Positions 51,521 through 64,000 of a stretch of DNA of 64,000 bases are shown piece by piece. The DNA comes from Archilochus colubris. Its lineage: Eukaryota > Chordata > Aves > Apodiformes > Trochilidae. The stretch spans positions 33,341,121-33,405,120 of the forward strand of contig CM041085.1 of NCBI GenBank assembly GCA_023079485.1, in the 5' to 3' direction. The notes beneath the pieces were generated by a model that was given only the letters and a program-made list of their open reading frames with translations, was not told the origin of the DNA and made no database searches. The stretch's first letter is position 1, and every line of letters starts with the position of its first letter. Made by a program: the position numbers and the translations under genes.

Positions 51521-52104
51521 CATAGAATCATAGAATCATAGAATTAGCCGGGTTGGAAGGGACCTCAGAGATCATCAAGTCCAACCCTTGACCCACCGGA
51601 GCAGTTGCTAGACCATGGCACTGAGTGCCACATCCAGTCTTTTTTTAAATGTCTCCAAGGACAGAGAATCCACCACCTCACCGGGCAGTCCATTCCATAG
51701 CCTAATCACCCTCTCCGTGAAGAAATTCTTTCTAATATCTAACCTAAACCTCCCCTGGCACAACTTAAGACTGTGTCCTCTTGTCTTGTTGAAGGTCGTC
51801 TGTGAAGAGTCCAGATCCCACCTCGCTACAGCCTCCTTTCAGGTAGTTGTAGGCAGCAATGAGGTCTCCCCTGAGCCTCCTCTTCTTCAGGCTGAACAGC
51901 CCCAGCTCTCTCAGCCTCTCCTCATAGGGCCTGTGCTCGAGTCCCTTCACCAGCCTGGTTGCCCTCCTTTGGACCTGTTCCAGGACCTCTACATCCTTCT
52001 TAAACTGAGGGGCCCAGAACTGGACACAGTACTCGAGGTGTGGCCTAACCAGCGCTGAGTACAGGGGAAGAATCACCTCCCTGGACCTGCTGGTGACGCT
52101 GTCT
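51521..52104 (-). repeat. CR1 LINE, 5'-truncated, young-looking
   Basis: Repeated ATTCTATG units mark the 3' end at 51521. The minus frame (51765-52076) encodes [20 protein letters not shown] and the downstream [20 protein letters not shown]. The 5' truncation lies near 52104, right at a 24-bp palindrome. Confidence 0.95.
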
Positions 52105-52153
52105 CATGTTCAACATGTGTTGAACATGTGAGTTGGAGAACATGTAAGTTGGA
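52105..52153. repeat. 24-bp palindrome plus 16-bp tandem repeat
   Basis: CATGTTCAACA (52105-52115) and TGTTGAACATG (52118-52128) are exact reverse complements around a TG centre. The next bases repeat GAACATGTRAGTTGGA twice in tandem. The structure adjoins the 5' truncation point of the CR1 at 51521. Confidence 0.9.
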
Positions 52154-55100
52154 AAGCTTAGCTGATATTGAGTCTCATGCCTCAAAATAACATATTTAAG
52201 TGCTTTATTAAATGACTCACGAGAGAGCAAAGTCTACAGGTTACCTACAGGTTGGCTACATGCAACACTGAGAGTTTCTCACATGGCACTTATCTGCTGG
52301 AGTGCAGAAAAAAGTTTTCTGGTGATCTCTTAACCTCTTTGTTTATAAGCCACCAACTGCTGCCTTTTCTACATAGCACAGATTTTAGTCACAGGGTGTC
52401 ACTTCAGTGGGCATTTTCCAGTGGGATTTTTGCACAATACAGGTGAGGTGGCTGGAACTAAGTTTGTACTTAAGAAAAAAGTTCCTCTTGAAAAGCCAAG
52501 CATTCAAAGTTATGAAATGCCAGAAATTAGGTTGTCCATCCAACTTTATTTTGGCACCATGCATGTGTCAGTCCCTAATAACACAACCAAGTTCTCCTGT
52601 TCCCAGCTTCACTCAGTGTAGTAGAATATGCTTAGAGAATCCAACATCCATTCACAGTTTTTATTCTTGTTACTTAACTAGTGGTTACACCATGGAATGA
52701 ATGCAAAATTATTCCTTTCCTCATGATTCTTTCTAGAGCAGTCCTCACAACACTGCCCAAATGAATCGTAAGCTTTAATGATTGTATCACTGTTATAAGA
52801 TCAAACACATCTTGCTATCTCCATTTACTGTCCATGGGAGTGGAACAAAATCTGTGTCTGGAGACCATGGAGGGAAGCGGCATCACAACTAGAACTGGAA
52901 TTTGGGGCCCAATTCAATTCTTGTTCTCCTGGATCAAGCCCCTTTTACTCTGGGAACTGCCGAGCAGCCTCAGCCCTCATTGACTTTGTAGTTTCAAGTA
53001 CTTACAGTGCCTTTTCATATTCAAAGTACTAGTAATTTTTAAAAACTCAACCAGAAAGGAAAAGTCAAAAAAGCCACAAAAGTTCAGCCCCTGAAGCAAC
53101 AAAAACAAAGACCTAAATTAAACAAGCTTTTCAATGAAATTATGAAACTAAATGAAGTTGCATGTTTTCATTTTCATAATGCTTCCTCCTTCTCACATCA
53201 AAAAAAATGCATTTTTAACTTGTGACTCCTGTGATTTATCTTCTGGGGAAGACACCACACATGCTAAGGATGGCACAGAGCCACACTTGGGACAACTGTC
53301 AGGCCAGAACTGGAGTGACCACTGATGGACTGGCACACTGCTGGCCAACTAAATGTGGGATGGATGAATTTGATTTGTTTTCCCTTGTGGGATTTGGACA
53401 CATATCATAAATCCAGTTCCTGAGGTTTTTTGAAACTTTTCAGGGCTTACTTAAGTCTTTAAGCCTCTCATATGTGACTAGAATGAAGCACCTTGTTCAG
53501 CACTTAGTATGAGAAGAACTGATGTCCAACTCACCATGCATACTGTGTAAACACATAGGCCATCTTGGCAAACCAGGAGCAGTAACCTTTTCCTGAAAAA
53601 AAATCCTCCAGAACGTTTCTAGTCTGAGAAGGCAAAAATATCTGCAGTTACATAAAGGGGTTTAGCTCTTTCAACCACCTTTACATGAATGCTGCTCAGA
53701 TGGTTACAGAGAAAATGGCTGTATAAAATCTTTACTCAGGAAAATGGAAGTAGGTCATCTCTCATGTTGTTAAACTGGACAATAGAGTGGTAATATTTTT
53801 TCAGACACAAAAAAATGCATAAATCAGTTTTTAAAAACATCTAGAAACTAAAAGCTCTCCCCTGTAATACCTATGCCTAGTGTCATGTTGTTTCTTTAGA
53901 TTTTCTTCTAGACTATACCTGTTGTTTAATATAACTTAGTTTGGTTAAACTTGTTAAAGAATAAAGGTAAAATCTCTTATTATAAACTTTGTATGATAAA
54001 TGCCTTCCTCAGTAAGTCTGGAGTGCATTTTTATCAAAGGAATTTCAGAAAATGGACCAATTTCCTGGGCTTATCTGGAAGGTACATGCTCATGGCTTAA
54101 CAGCTCATCCAGATAATCAGCGGATCCTTCCTCTTTTTGGAAACAGATACATGGGTTTGATGTGGTCTATGCCCCACAGATTTTTCAGATAATACTTTGA
54201 AACTTAAAACCAGATCATATGTGCTTTGATTTGTGGGCATTTTGAGTAGCTACAATGGTTGCATACAAGGAAACTCTGGCCTTTAGTGGAGACTTGCACC
54301 GCACTTGAGCACTTTTGTGAAAAAGACAGAACACCCAGTGAAGTCATGTGGGCCTTTTCCCAGTTCATCATTGACTAGCAGCTCCATTTGCTGTCTGCTT
54401 CATTCTATTCTCACTGTTCTTCCAAATAGTTCACAATGATCAAAACATGCCATGAGATATCATAGATCTGGGCTCTGAATTTAAGTGCTTCTTGTGCCAT
54501 TAGATATCGCCCAAAGTTTGGATGAGAATTCACCATCTCTACCAGCCTTAATCTACCACTGTATTATACCTGTGTTTTCCATTTTATGTCTTCACAAGAA
54601 CTTTGAATATCTCTGAATGCAAACAATCACTGCTTCTGGTATCTGCTACAATATTTTAGAGTGCCTCAAAATGAAAAAAATTGTTGATTTTTAAGTTCAC
54701 GAAGCTGTTATATAAAGACTGGAACTAGAGACTTGTAGCATATGTATGACATAAAATTAAACTTCTTTAATGACACCCACAGAGCTCTCAGTGGAGAAGC
54801 ACTTCACAGGGGTGGAAATATTTCCAGTTACAAGGGGAAATTACTGCCATTGGAACTGCAGAGAACTTGCAGCCTACTTGCACATAGTGGAGACACAAAG
54901 GAAGGCACTTCTCCTACGCTGTGAACTTCACAATATAAACAAGGCCAATGGACAAGTTGAGCAGACTTATTCAGTGATTCTAACATAAAGCACTTTGTCT
55001 ACTAACCTATTGTGCTTTGGTTTGTATTTCACAAATGAATAAAAGCTCACTCCTTTAAGAGAGTTTGGCTCATGGATATAATATTAAAGAGGGAGTTTGA

Positions 55101-56467
55101 AAGATGAAATGTTCCCAAAGAATTTAAGGAGCATATTATGTGGAGAGAGATCTCATAATAGGCATGGAAGCATTTGAAAACATTTCCACACAGCGTGACA
55201 TGCTGCTGGGTTGTTATTCCATAACAGCTCTCCCAATTTGCAGTGAAACAAATCCATTCCACAGTTAATGAACATGACATGGTTGTCCTTTCTTTTTGCC
55301 TCTCCTTTCTGCTAGGAAGGACTAGCAGGACTAGGAATTGCTTCTCTCGTTGAATTATGGACTTTGCTTGACATATTCTTACTTGCATTACAATGAGTTT
55401 CTTGAATTGTAGGGTTGCTGTGAAATGTAATGAGCAGACTCCGTGGATATGAAACTTCATGCCAGAGGATCTAATTTCTTTATGTAATCATTCATTTCTA
55501 CTCTGCAAGCCTTTGCTTGCACACCATGTTTCTGAGCTTTGTCACCCTTAAATTAAAAACAAGCCTGCAGGGACCTATTTCTATTTAGTAATGATCCGAG
55601 TAAGACAAGTCTCATAAGGTATAAGAAGTCTATAGAGAGTGTAGTTCTTTCTCACATTCCAGTTCTTTGTAAACTAATCACATTTTCTTATTTTACTTGT
55701 TAGAAGATGTAGTTATTTGAATGAATCAATTGTTCCCTCCTTTCTAAAAAGTGATTATCTTTGTTCCTAATTTAAAATTGCTTGCACTACAATTTCCAGC
55801 AAACAGCATGAGACAGTAAGGATAACATCTAATTGCAGAGGCACAAATCATTACTTTTACAGCTCAAGGCCTGTGTTCTCACAGGCTTTTTTTTCACCCC
55901 ATCTGAAGTTTACTTCAAGATCAGGATATTCTAATTTTTCATTCTCAGTAACTGTTTTTTCCAGTAGTCTGGAGCTGACTTACATGAGACTGAAGCATCA
56001 ATGACATATCAAGTTAACATGTTATTATAGCACCTTGTGATTTTATTACCTGCATTCAAAGTTAATATACATACATTGAAGTGTTGTAGTCTATAACCAG
56101 CTGGAGAGCCATAATATTGTTAATTATTTTCCATATTAGAACTGTCGGGCACTGATAATTTTTCAAATATATAAAAGAGATTAAAGCAAACTTATGCCTA
56201 AGCATTATGAAATGTAGGAAAATAGAATGTATTTTCATTCTAACAAGACTTACATACCTCCCGTTTCTGTGATCCTTTTCTTCACCAAGGACAAAATTAT
56301 CTTCGTGCAAGAAGTAATTGTAAGAGGAACAGCACAGGAATTTTCTCCCATATTTTCTTCTGAAAATATTCTCTTTTTTTAGACTATTTTGAGATACTTT
56401 GAATTCAGAGTTCAGTTTCTTTTACCTATTTATTGACAAAGTACACAAAAGGGTATCCCTACCCACA

Positions 56468-56546
56468 TTAAAAAAAAACAAACAAAACCCAAACCAAACC
56501 AAAGTAGCCAAAAAATAGGAAAAAGAAAAGAAAAAAAAAGAAGCCT
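56468..56546. repeat. A/C- then A/G-rich tract
   Basis: Poly(A), AAAC and AACC units are followed by AAAAG units. No gene is seen. Confidence 0.75.
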
Positions 56547-58778
56547 AGACCTCCAGGTAGGAGGAAGATTCTACTTTCATGATCAACTGTAGCAAGACCA
56601 ACACAGTAACATAGCCACACATTTATAACTTCCTAATGTACGTTTCAGACAGAGTGCTCTTTGTGCTTTGCTTTCTCACTGTCACTTCCATGACTTTATT
56701 TGCACAGCAGTATTGGTTTTAGAGAAAGGGAGGATGCCAAAATTTCTGTTTATTAAATGTAAATTTTTCTGAACTATTACTCCTCACCCCTGACCTCGCT
56801 ACCTTCTTTGCTAATGCCTAAAATAGGGCAAGGATCTGCTGATGTGATGTCAGCCTTTGCTCTGCTAAGCAGTTCTTGGTGTATAAGTATTTGAACAGAG
56901 AATTTGAATAAAACGTTTTACTTCTTAATGAGGTAAGTTCTGCTTTCACAGCAGTTACGTCAAACACTTGCTAATTATTCTGAGAATGACTAATCAAAAA
57001 TGGTTGCTGTTTTTACAGGCTGATTAACTCTTTTGGTGTGAACTACCAAGGTTAAAGACAGGGCTGAATCCCGTGGATGTCCATAGACTGAAGGTTGCTC
57101 CTTGGGAGGGCAAGTCTAGCATGAGCTCCACAGGGTAGCAGTGCCACTTGGGGCTGGGTAACACCATGCAACCAGGCCCCTTGGCAGATGCAACTGTACA
57201 GAAGGAGAACAACTTTTTTTCAGCTCCACTTATGTTGTTTGTGTAGCTGATGTAACCAGACCAGCAGGGAAGCTATTTGTATATGCTATTTTTCCACTTG
57301 GGGGCTTTGGAGAATTGTTCACAATTCAAAATTTTTGTTATTGCTTCTCCCATCAAAATCTGGGTGAGTGAAATAGTGAATGTCATATTCACAGAGTATT
57401 GTTTGTATACATCAAACCATCTGTTCTGATAAGCTTTTTCTGCCTGTATGTCAATTCAGAGAAATTCAAGGTTATGATTATCATTATTTATAACATTACC
57501 CCAGTTCTCTCTAGCATGCTGACATCACCTTGTTCTGGCATTGCTTCCCACAATGCAGATCAGTTTCAGCAGTAGAATCTCTGTAGTGCAATCAGGAGAT
57601 CTGTGCCACTTCCAAGTGATAAGAAGTGTGCAAGACCAGCTCAGCTGCCTCTGGACTGCACATCTGGAGGGGAGCTTTGAGGAGCCAAGGCAGCAGCCCC
57701 AAGGTAGCCTGTGGCAATGAGGAACTCTGAGTCTCAGGAAGCCACAGAAAGATGAGAATCAGTGATCCAGATCAGGTCACTGCCTTTGTTCTTGGATCTA
57801 TTATTTCTTAATCTTTGTGAATAAAATTGCATACTGCTAACTGTGTGAATAAATATTTGAGTTTGTTTTATTTTTAAACTTTCCCTGGACTCAGAGAATA
57901 CAAAAGTATTTTGTGAAGAGAGTAAGGAGACTACGTGTCATGGGCATTTCAAAGCAAAAGGAGGAGCTAAGACACGTCAAGAAACAAGTATAAAATAAAG
58001 CTAATATTGTCTGAAAGAGGGGAGTGGTGATAGGACTCAGCTGAGATGGAAAGGATAATCTAAAGTGTATGTGGTCAGTCTTTGCACCGGGCAGCAAGCC
58101 AAAGCTTTGGATCATGCCTAAATGATCATCATGCCCAAATACACACATTCAGTACCAAGTCAGCCTCATCAAAAGCTTTTTACACAAGCATTTTGATTCT
58201 CATAGTGAATAAGGCCATCCAGCAATATCTTTTCCATTTCTGCAAGTTTTTTCTTAAGAAATTGCGTGTGTCTTATGGAGAATTCCAAATTTCAATTTTA
58301 GTCTTAAGATGCTTGGGAAATTGCAATGGACAACATGAAGAACTGGATCTCAAACCAGTCATATCACTTCATAAGTGATATGTTTCTAGTCTTATTCTTT
58401 CACTGATGAAAAAACCCATGGTGGCATAGCAAAGAATGCAGAGAACATCCAAAGAAAATTTAGGAGCAGGATACAGCCCTGTGTTGTAACCACTGGATGA
58501 ACACAAGAATATTTAGGCAGCACTCATGTATCTTTAAGTATTGTGTATATGTCTCTTGGTGCTTTTTGTTATTGCTGTTCTTATTTCTGAACAGTGTTTA
58601 GTGCTAAACATTGTAAGCATGAATTACTCTAAGAAAATGGATTTCTTGTCAAAGAATCTTAAAATTATTAAATGATAAAATATTTCTTTTTATATCCACA
58701 AAGAAGTTGGATTAACATGGAAATATTCACATGCCATTGGGATTCTTCCATCTCTTAACCTAAGAGATCACTTTTTCA

Positions 58779-59165
58779 TAGAATCATAGAATCTGCTGAG
58801 TTGGGAGGTACCCATCAGGATCATCAAGCCCAACTCCTGTCGCTGTGTAGGGCATGCCCAGAACCACACCATGTGACTGAGAGCATCATCCAAACCTTTA
58901 TTGAACTCAGGCAGCCTTGGTGCTGTGACTGCTTCCCTGTGGAGCTTGTAACCTAAACCCCTCCTGATTCAGCTTCCTACCATTTCCCTGAGTCCTGTTT
59001 TTGGTCACAGAAGTGAAGAAATCAGTGCCAGACCCATCTCTTCCCCTCATGAGGAAGCCATAGGCTGCAATGAGGTCACCCTTCAGCCTCCTCTTCTCCA
59101 GCCTGAACAATCCCAGTGACCTCAGCTGCTCCTCAAAAGCCATCCCATCCCTCCCAGAGCCTTTT
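58779..59165 (-). repeat. CR1 LINE, 5'-truncated, another subfamily
   Basis: It has the terminal AGAATCATAGAATCTGCTGA. The internal tail differs from the other copies here (CAGGCAGCCTTGGTGCTGTG, CCCTGAGTCCTGTTTTTGGT). The minus frame reads AFEEQLRSLGLFRLEKRRLK, then GDLIAAYGFL, a CR1 RT C-terminus. Confidence 0.9.
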
Positions 59166-62100
59166 CATTGGGGTGAAGACTCCATGCAGTTTTATGAAAA
59201 CCAGTGTGACAAAATCTTAGTCGCATGTGACAATAAGGTCAATATAAAGTCTTTTTAAGCTGGAATGGCTGCATTACAAAAATAAAAGCTTTCCTCAGTT
59301 TTAAACATACTGAGAATACTTGAAAATACTCTGAAAATACTTGATCTGGAGATCAAATTTTAGGTTCTCCTCATCCATATAATTATTAGACAAAAGAAAG
59401 GCTGTTTGGTTCCTCTTCAGTGATAATAAATTTATTATTATATTGAGTCCAACAGCACTTGGGGGACAGACATCCCACCGTGTCAATTGTGATTCCTGAG
59501 CACAGTGAGCGGGGGTCTCTCCACCAAAGAGACAAAGAGGGAAAAAGAGATTACAAATAATTTTTGTTTTCATTTAATGGAAGATAATTTGATCACCAAA
59601 TGATGTTTCTTTCAGAAATCCAGCTATCAACAAAATAAATAGCAGCAAATAGATTTTCAATTCATTTGCAGGTTGGACAAATTGCAAAATGCTTTCCAGA
59701 AACATAAAAAACTAAAGAAGAGGAAAACAAAATTATTTTGAGTATTCTGCACATTTAGAAAAATAAGTGGAAGGAAATTTAAGTAAAAGACCTTTACATC
59801 GGAAGGTCAACCCATTTAACTGTCAGAATGTGAATAAAAGTACTAACAGTTACAGGATTAAGAGTTTCTTGGATGATTTAAAATGCTTTGGAATTGGATT
59901 TGTTGCATTTGTTTCCTAATTATTTCTACTCATGGGGTTTTTTGTGTATATAAAAAAGCCTTCTGGCGCTTTTCAATGTTGCGGCTCTTATTTCTGAAAG
60001 GTGTTTAGAGGTTTATTTGTTTAAGTAACAAATACAAAAATTAGCAAAATAATTACACTTACATGTGCTTATAACATGGATATGTACCCAAATCAATATT
60101 TTTAAGAAAAAGAATGTTTATTTGTGAACAGGAGGAAACTTCAGTGCTAGGAGCTGAATGTGGCACTGGTACCATACTTACCCTGGAGTCCAAGGCTGTC
60201 TTACAGCCCCAGTACTTCAGCAAATCCTAAGGCTTATATATATGTTTTTTGGTACTTAATAACATTAAATTTTTAGGTAGCATTGACTGAGAAGGTATTT
60301 AAGCAAAAAGTTTTTGTTGGAAACTTGTTAGTTGGAACTATAGGAAATTAATAAAATATGTCAGTTTTGATGAAACTTCCATGGGAAAATAGGTAATCCA
60401 ACAGTAGTTTTTCTGTTCAAGACCAGCATAAAAACAGTGATGTATAATCTTCAGGGAGTAAGTATAGACAATATATTAGAATGGAGAACTTCTTGACTCA
60501 AAACAGGGCCTTAACTGAGGTTTTCTTGCATTACATCTTAGCACACAGTGATTCCTAGCTGAGGGCTTATCTGAAAATGGATACATTTTGTATAAATACC
60601 AAATATTCGGTTGCCAAGTGCCTAGAGACAGGAAAGACAGAGGTTTCTCTACCCATTGATATTGGTCTTATATGTCTTGAAATATATAACCATACCATAA
60701 TAACAATATTACCCATTGCATGATATGGCTTAGAAGGAAGGAAATGGCATACATGATGCAATGAATTTCAGTATGATACTCCTGCACATTGAGTTTCTCA
60801 TCCAAATATCTCTATTGAACATAAGAAATATCTCTGGAGATGCTTTCTATGAGCAGCTTCTAACACACACTCAAGGTTAGAGCACTGAACACCCTGCAGC
60901 ATCCACATGTCTTTGGCCTTTGTCTCTTGGAAAAGCAGAAGCTGGAGTTATGCTATAGAAACGAAAAATTTCACTAGCACTGCTCCTTTTAGCTGTTAAT
61001 TCTCACCTGTTTATGCAAAAGGCATGTGAATAGATCAAGGTGTGGATGACTGTGCTCCCCAGGAGAACCAGAGTGGTCCATGTGTAAATAATGCTGCCAT
61101 GTGCTTGCCTAGAAGTGCAATCACATTTTTGGATGTGCATTCACACCATCACACCTGGCAGAGAAGCTGACTGCTATTTGGTGCTTAGTACTTCCTCTTG
61201 AAAAGAACTATGCTGAGTTAAAGGAGAGAGAGGGTAAAAAAAGATAGGAATTGTTTACTGCAAAATCTCTGCTGAATACTGCAGTGAGTGTTTCATCCAA
61301 GGCTGATGGAAAGTGAGAGGATCCAAGAGCTGTTTCTCCTCAGCAGGCCCATCCATAGGCCCCTCTACTGCTGTTGTGTTTCTGTTCTCTTGGCTGCACT
61401 GTCTCCTGTCTCTGCCACAAGTGATGGGTAATCTGTGGCTTCTGCCAGGTTTTCTTTCCTGCACCTGCTTCCCTCTTTTATCTATACTATCTCCCAAATC
61501 TAGGAGCTTTGTATCAAGTTAGCAACATTTTTTTTTTTTCAGAACTTTAACCTCTTGGCAAACTTTCAAATCCTGCACTGTACAGAAAAATTAAAGTAAC
61601 AGTGTTGATAAATTAAAAGATTTACAATTAGGACAGTAGAAAATATTTTATCAGTTAGTCTGGTTCCTGTGTTGCACAGGTCATAGCATCCATTCAGTAT
61701 CCAAGTCCAATAACCAACTTTGACTGGTTCAGAAAGTAATCTGCTTTGCTTTTTTCACCAATTAATTCAGAGCTGTGGAAGAGTGCTGAAGGAGAGGAGA
61801 AAGTTTTAAATCAGACAGGACTGGATAACTCAGAGCCTGAGTAAGCATAATCTATAACACTTCCAGCTGCCTGCCTTTTTTCTCCAGATGTCTACCACTA
61901 TCTAGGTCATTGTGGCACCCTTGAGCTTGAAAATGCTGTGAAATTTAAAGGCTATTATTCTGAATGAAAACTATGCAAATGAGGTAGAGCATACATAGAG
62001 TCTGAAACTAGGGCCAGTGCCTGAAAAGAGCAAGCACTAAGCAAGCTACCATCTGCACAGCCTGAAGAATAATAACACTGAAATGCTAAAATCCATGGAT

Positions 62101-64000
62101 TGGTGTTCCTATCCACTGTATTTTCCAACAGGCTTACAGTGAATTTTTCACTGCAGCTGATACCTATTGTCATGTACCCTCTACCAAAGACCAGTGATTG
62201 AGCAGAATTCAATTTTGGTTTGGTGGATGGCACTACATACCCATCAAACTTGAGAGCATCATGTTCCCACTTCCATTCGAGTACAGTATGGTGCTAAATC
62301 TACCAGAAAAATTTTTGCATTCCTTTAGTTTGCCAATCCCAAACTAACCAATTTCAAATAATAAGGTACTCCATCAGCTGGTCTGATTTTTTCTTATGGA
62401 AAAGCAATTAAGGAAGTTGCCACTTCAACAAGTGAATATATGAGAACTCCTGGGTGTTTAAGAGAAAACAAACTTTTTCAAACACTGGACATTGTAAATG
62501 AAATATTTTTACTCTGCTTTTCTTCTGTTCCTTTGCAAGGACAGTTCCAACCAGTTCAGATCTTTAGTCTTGCAGGATCTGGCAAGGCTAAAATTTGTTC
62601 TATCTATATACTATGAGAGGTTTTTTTAAGTAATCTGCAACATAGTTTACCCTGTGCATCTTTAAATACTATCTACTGTGGCTTGCTTGGTATTTTGAAA
62701 ACAGAGAGAAAACATCATGAATCTGAAAGTACATCTTGACATTACTGACCAGCAGGTGATCCTCCAGTAACCTTTTGGTTTTAGCAAGACATTGATTTCA
62801 ATAGGGTCTGACTAAGGCCAAGTTTGTGCACCTTGTTAAACTTCCTTTGGTGTTGCCTGTGCTGAGTGGCCTTGAGGAGAAAAGGGGAAAGGGAAGGGAC
62901 GGCCCAGAAAGGGAAAAGTTGGGAAGTCCCTGGCTTGAAGGAGGTGAGGAAGTGCCAGGTCGTGGCAGATGAGTATCCAAGATATTGTGGGTGTCACGCT
63001 GCCCTCGTTCACAGGTGACCCATCCATTTTCTGCCCTAGAAAGCTGAGCAGAGCTAGCACAGTCTGTACTGTGAAATCATTTGCACAGCCCTTTCCCAGC
63101 ACACTTTTTGGTGTGTGCCTATCAGGAGCCTCCCCAGCAGTTCCTGGGTCAAGAGCCAGGATGAGCCGGGAGCCACCCTCGAAGGCAATCAAAGGATGTG
63201 TTGGAGAGGAAAGGATTTCAGCTGTAGGGATTCAAACTGTGCTCTGCCACTATGTCTCCTGGCCAGAGATTAGGTCTGATTCACTTTGTTTACCATTTCT
63301 TTAGCCACTGATGCTGCAGTGTGGGGGAGCAAATGCTGGGCTAGCAGGTACAGGAGGCTTCAGAAGGTACAGAAGGGACTGTGCCCCTTCCTGCTGGGCA
63401 GAAATCCCTCATGTGCTGTGTGCTGCTGCCTGACATTTGGGCCTGGTACCCGTGCTTGTCACGTATGCTGCATGTTGCAGAGAGTCTGACTGCAGCCACC
63501 CTGCTCTGAAAACTGCCAACCTGCAGTGAATTTGAAAGGTCAGACTGTTCTGTGTACCCTGAAAGCAAATTCTATAGAATCAGTCAACCCTGTGCACTTG
63601 GGAAGAAGCAAGACCTGACCCACATCAACCCACATCGACCCTCAGGCTGGAGAGGCTTGTGATTAAGGAGAGCTCCATAACACTGAGATGTCCTCTCCCC
63701 TGAGCTTTGGTGTGACTTTGAAAGCTCAGCTTCCAAAATTCAAGAAGAAATTGTCCTGTAAGGTAACAGAGATGGAAGAAACATGATTAAGAACACCAGA
63801 ATAGGCAAACTCAGATGGTCCATTCCTCTAGGAAGCATATGAAAGCAGTTTGGGTGCAAAAGCTGACAGCCCTTTTTTCTATAAAAAAGGTTGCTTTGTG
63901 ATTTGTCATCTTGTGCTCTTTAAATCATGTTTTAAATTACTTCTGGGCCTACATTTGGTATCAGCTTTCAAAGAATACTGATCCTAATAATAAAAAATGG

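Larger units (their letters stand above)
43800..64000. other. Intergenic region upstream of RAB32
   Basis: Apart from three CR1 copies and low-complexity tracts, I see no recognisable exon, RNA gene or pseudogene. Synteny with mammals predicts GRM1 further right, on the minus strand. I looked for its C-terminal coding exon and did not find it. AT-rich, homeobox-motif-rich patches (45480-45640, 49120-49170, 50220-50345) might be conserved regulatory elements, but this cannot be judged from one sequence. Confidence 0.6.

Noticed and set aside
51615..52058. 147-codon plus-strand frame
   Set aside because: It is the antisense reading of the CR1 copy at 51521-52104.
55047..55460. 137-codon minus-strand frame
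   Set aside because: No recognisable domain, Kozak context support or splice context. The length is possible by chance in 64 kb.
57590..57890. Possible LTR or terminal exon (GC-richer start followed by two AATAAA motifs)
   Set aside because: No terminal repeats, primer-binding site or target-site duplication seen, and no coding frame. The AATAAA motifs are common in AT-rich DNA.
62836..63560. GC-richer patch with frames on both strands, considered as a GRM1 3' exon
   Set aside because: None of the translations resembles the GRM1 C-terminus or another known protein.

Overview
The window is vertebrate nuclear DNA, most likely avian and probably Neoaves. The evidence is: genes split by long introns, two CpG-island promoters in AT-rich surroundings, and an interspersed-repeat load made almost only of 5'-truncated CR1 LINEs. 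The CR1 3' ends carry the typical ATTCTATG-type repeats. I see no bacterial-style operons, SINEs or CRISPR.

One gene is complete in its coding part. RAB32 lies on the minus strand in three coding exons (42989-43217, 25615-25892, 22514-22663). Together they encode a 218-residue Rab GTPase with every G-motif and a C-terminal Cys-Cys prenylation signal. Its promoter is a CpG island (about 42880-43800) with a TATA-like element and GC boxes. Intron 1 is 17.1 kb and intron 2 is 2.95 kb.

A second gene begins about 8.7 kb downstream on the same strand. A 68-nt coding first exon at 13768-13835 matches the androglobin (ADGB) N-terminus (MASK..KKKEV) and ends at a GTAAGA donor. It sits in a second CpG island (about 13490-14160). 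An RFX-type X-box 28-40 bp upstream of the ATG fits a cilia/testis gene. Positions 1-13767 are then ADGB intron 1; no second exon was recognised there. The order RAB32 then ADGB on one strand matches human 6q24, which predicts GRM1 beyond the right edge.

Layout: 1-13767 ADGB intron 1, with CR1 copies and a 60-bp-arm inverted repeat; 13768-14160 ADGB promoter and exon 1; 14160-22513 intergenic, with a 131-bp block duplicated 2.3 kb apart and the probable RAB32 3' UTR at its right end; 22514-43217 RAB32; 43218-43800 RAB32 promoter; 43800-64000 intergenic, with CR1 copies, a 200-bp A/C tract and AT-rich possible regulatory blocks. The remaining open reading frames look like chance ORFs, CR1 remnants or shadows of CpG islands. 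No tRNA, rRNA or complete mobile element was recognised.
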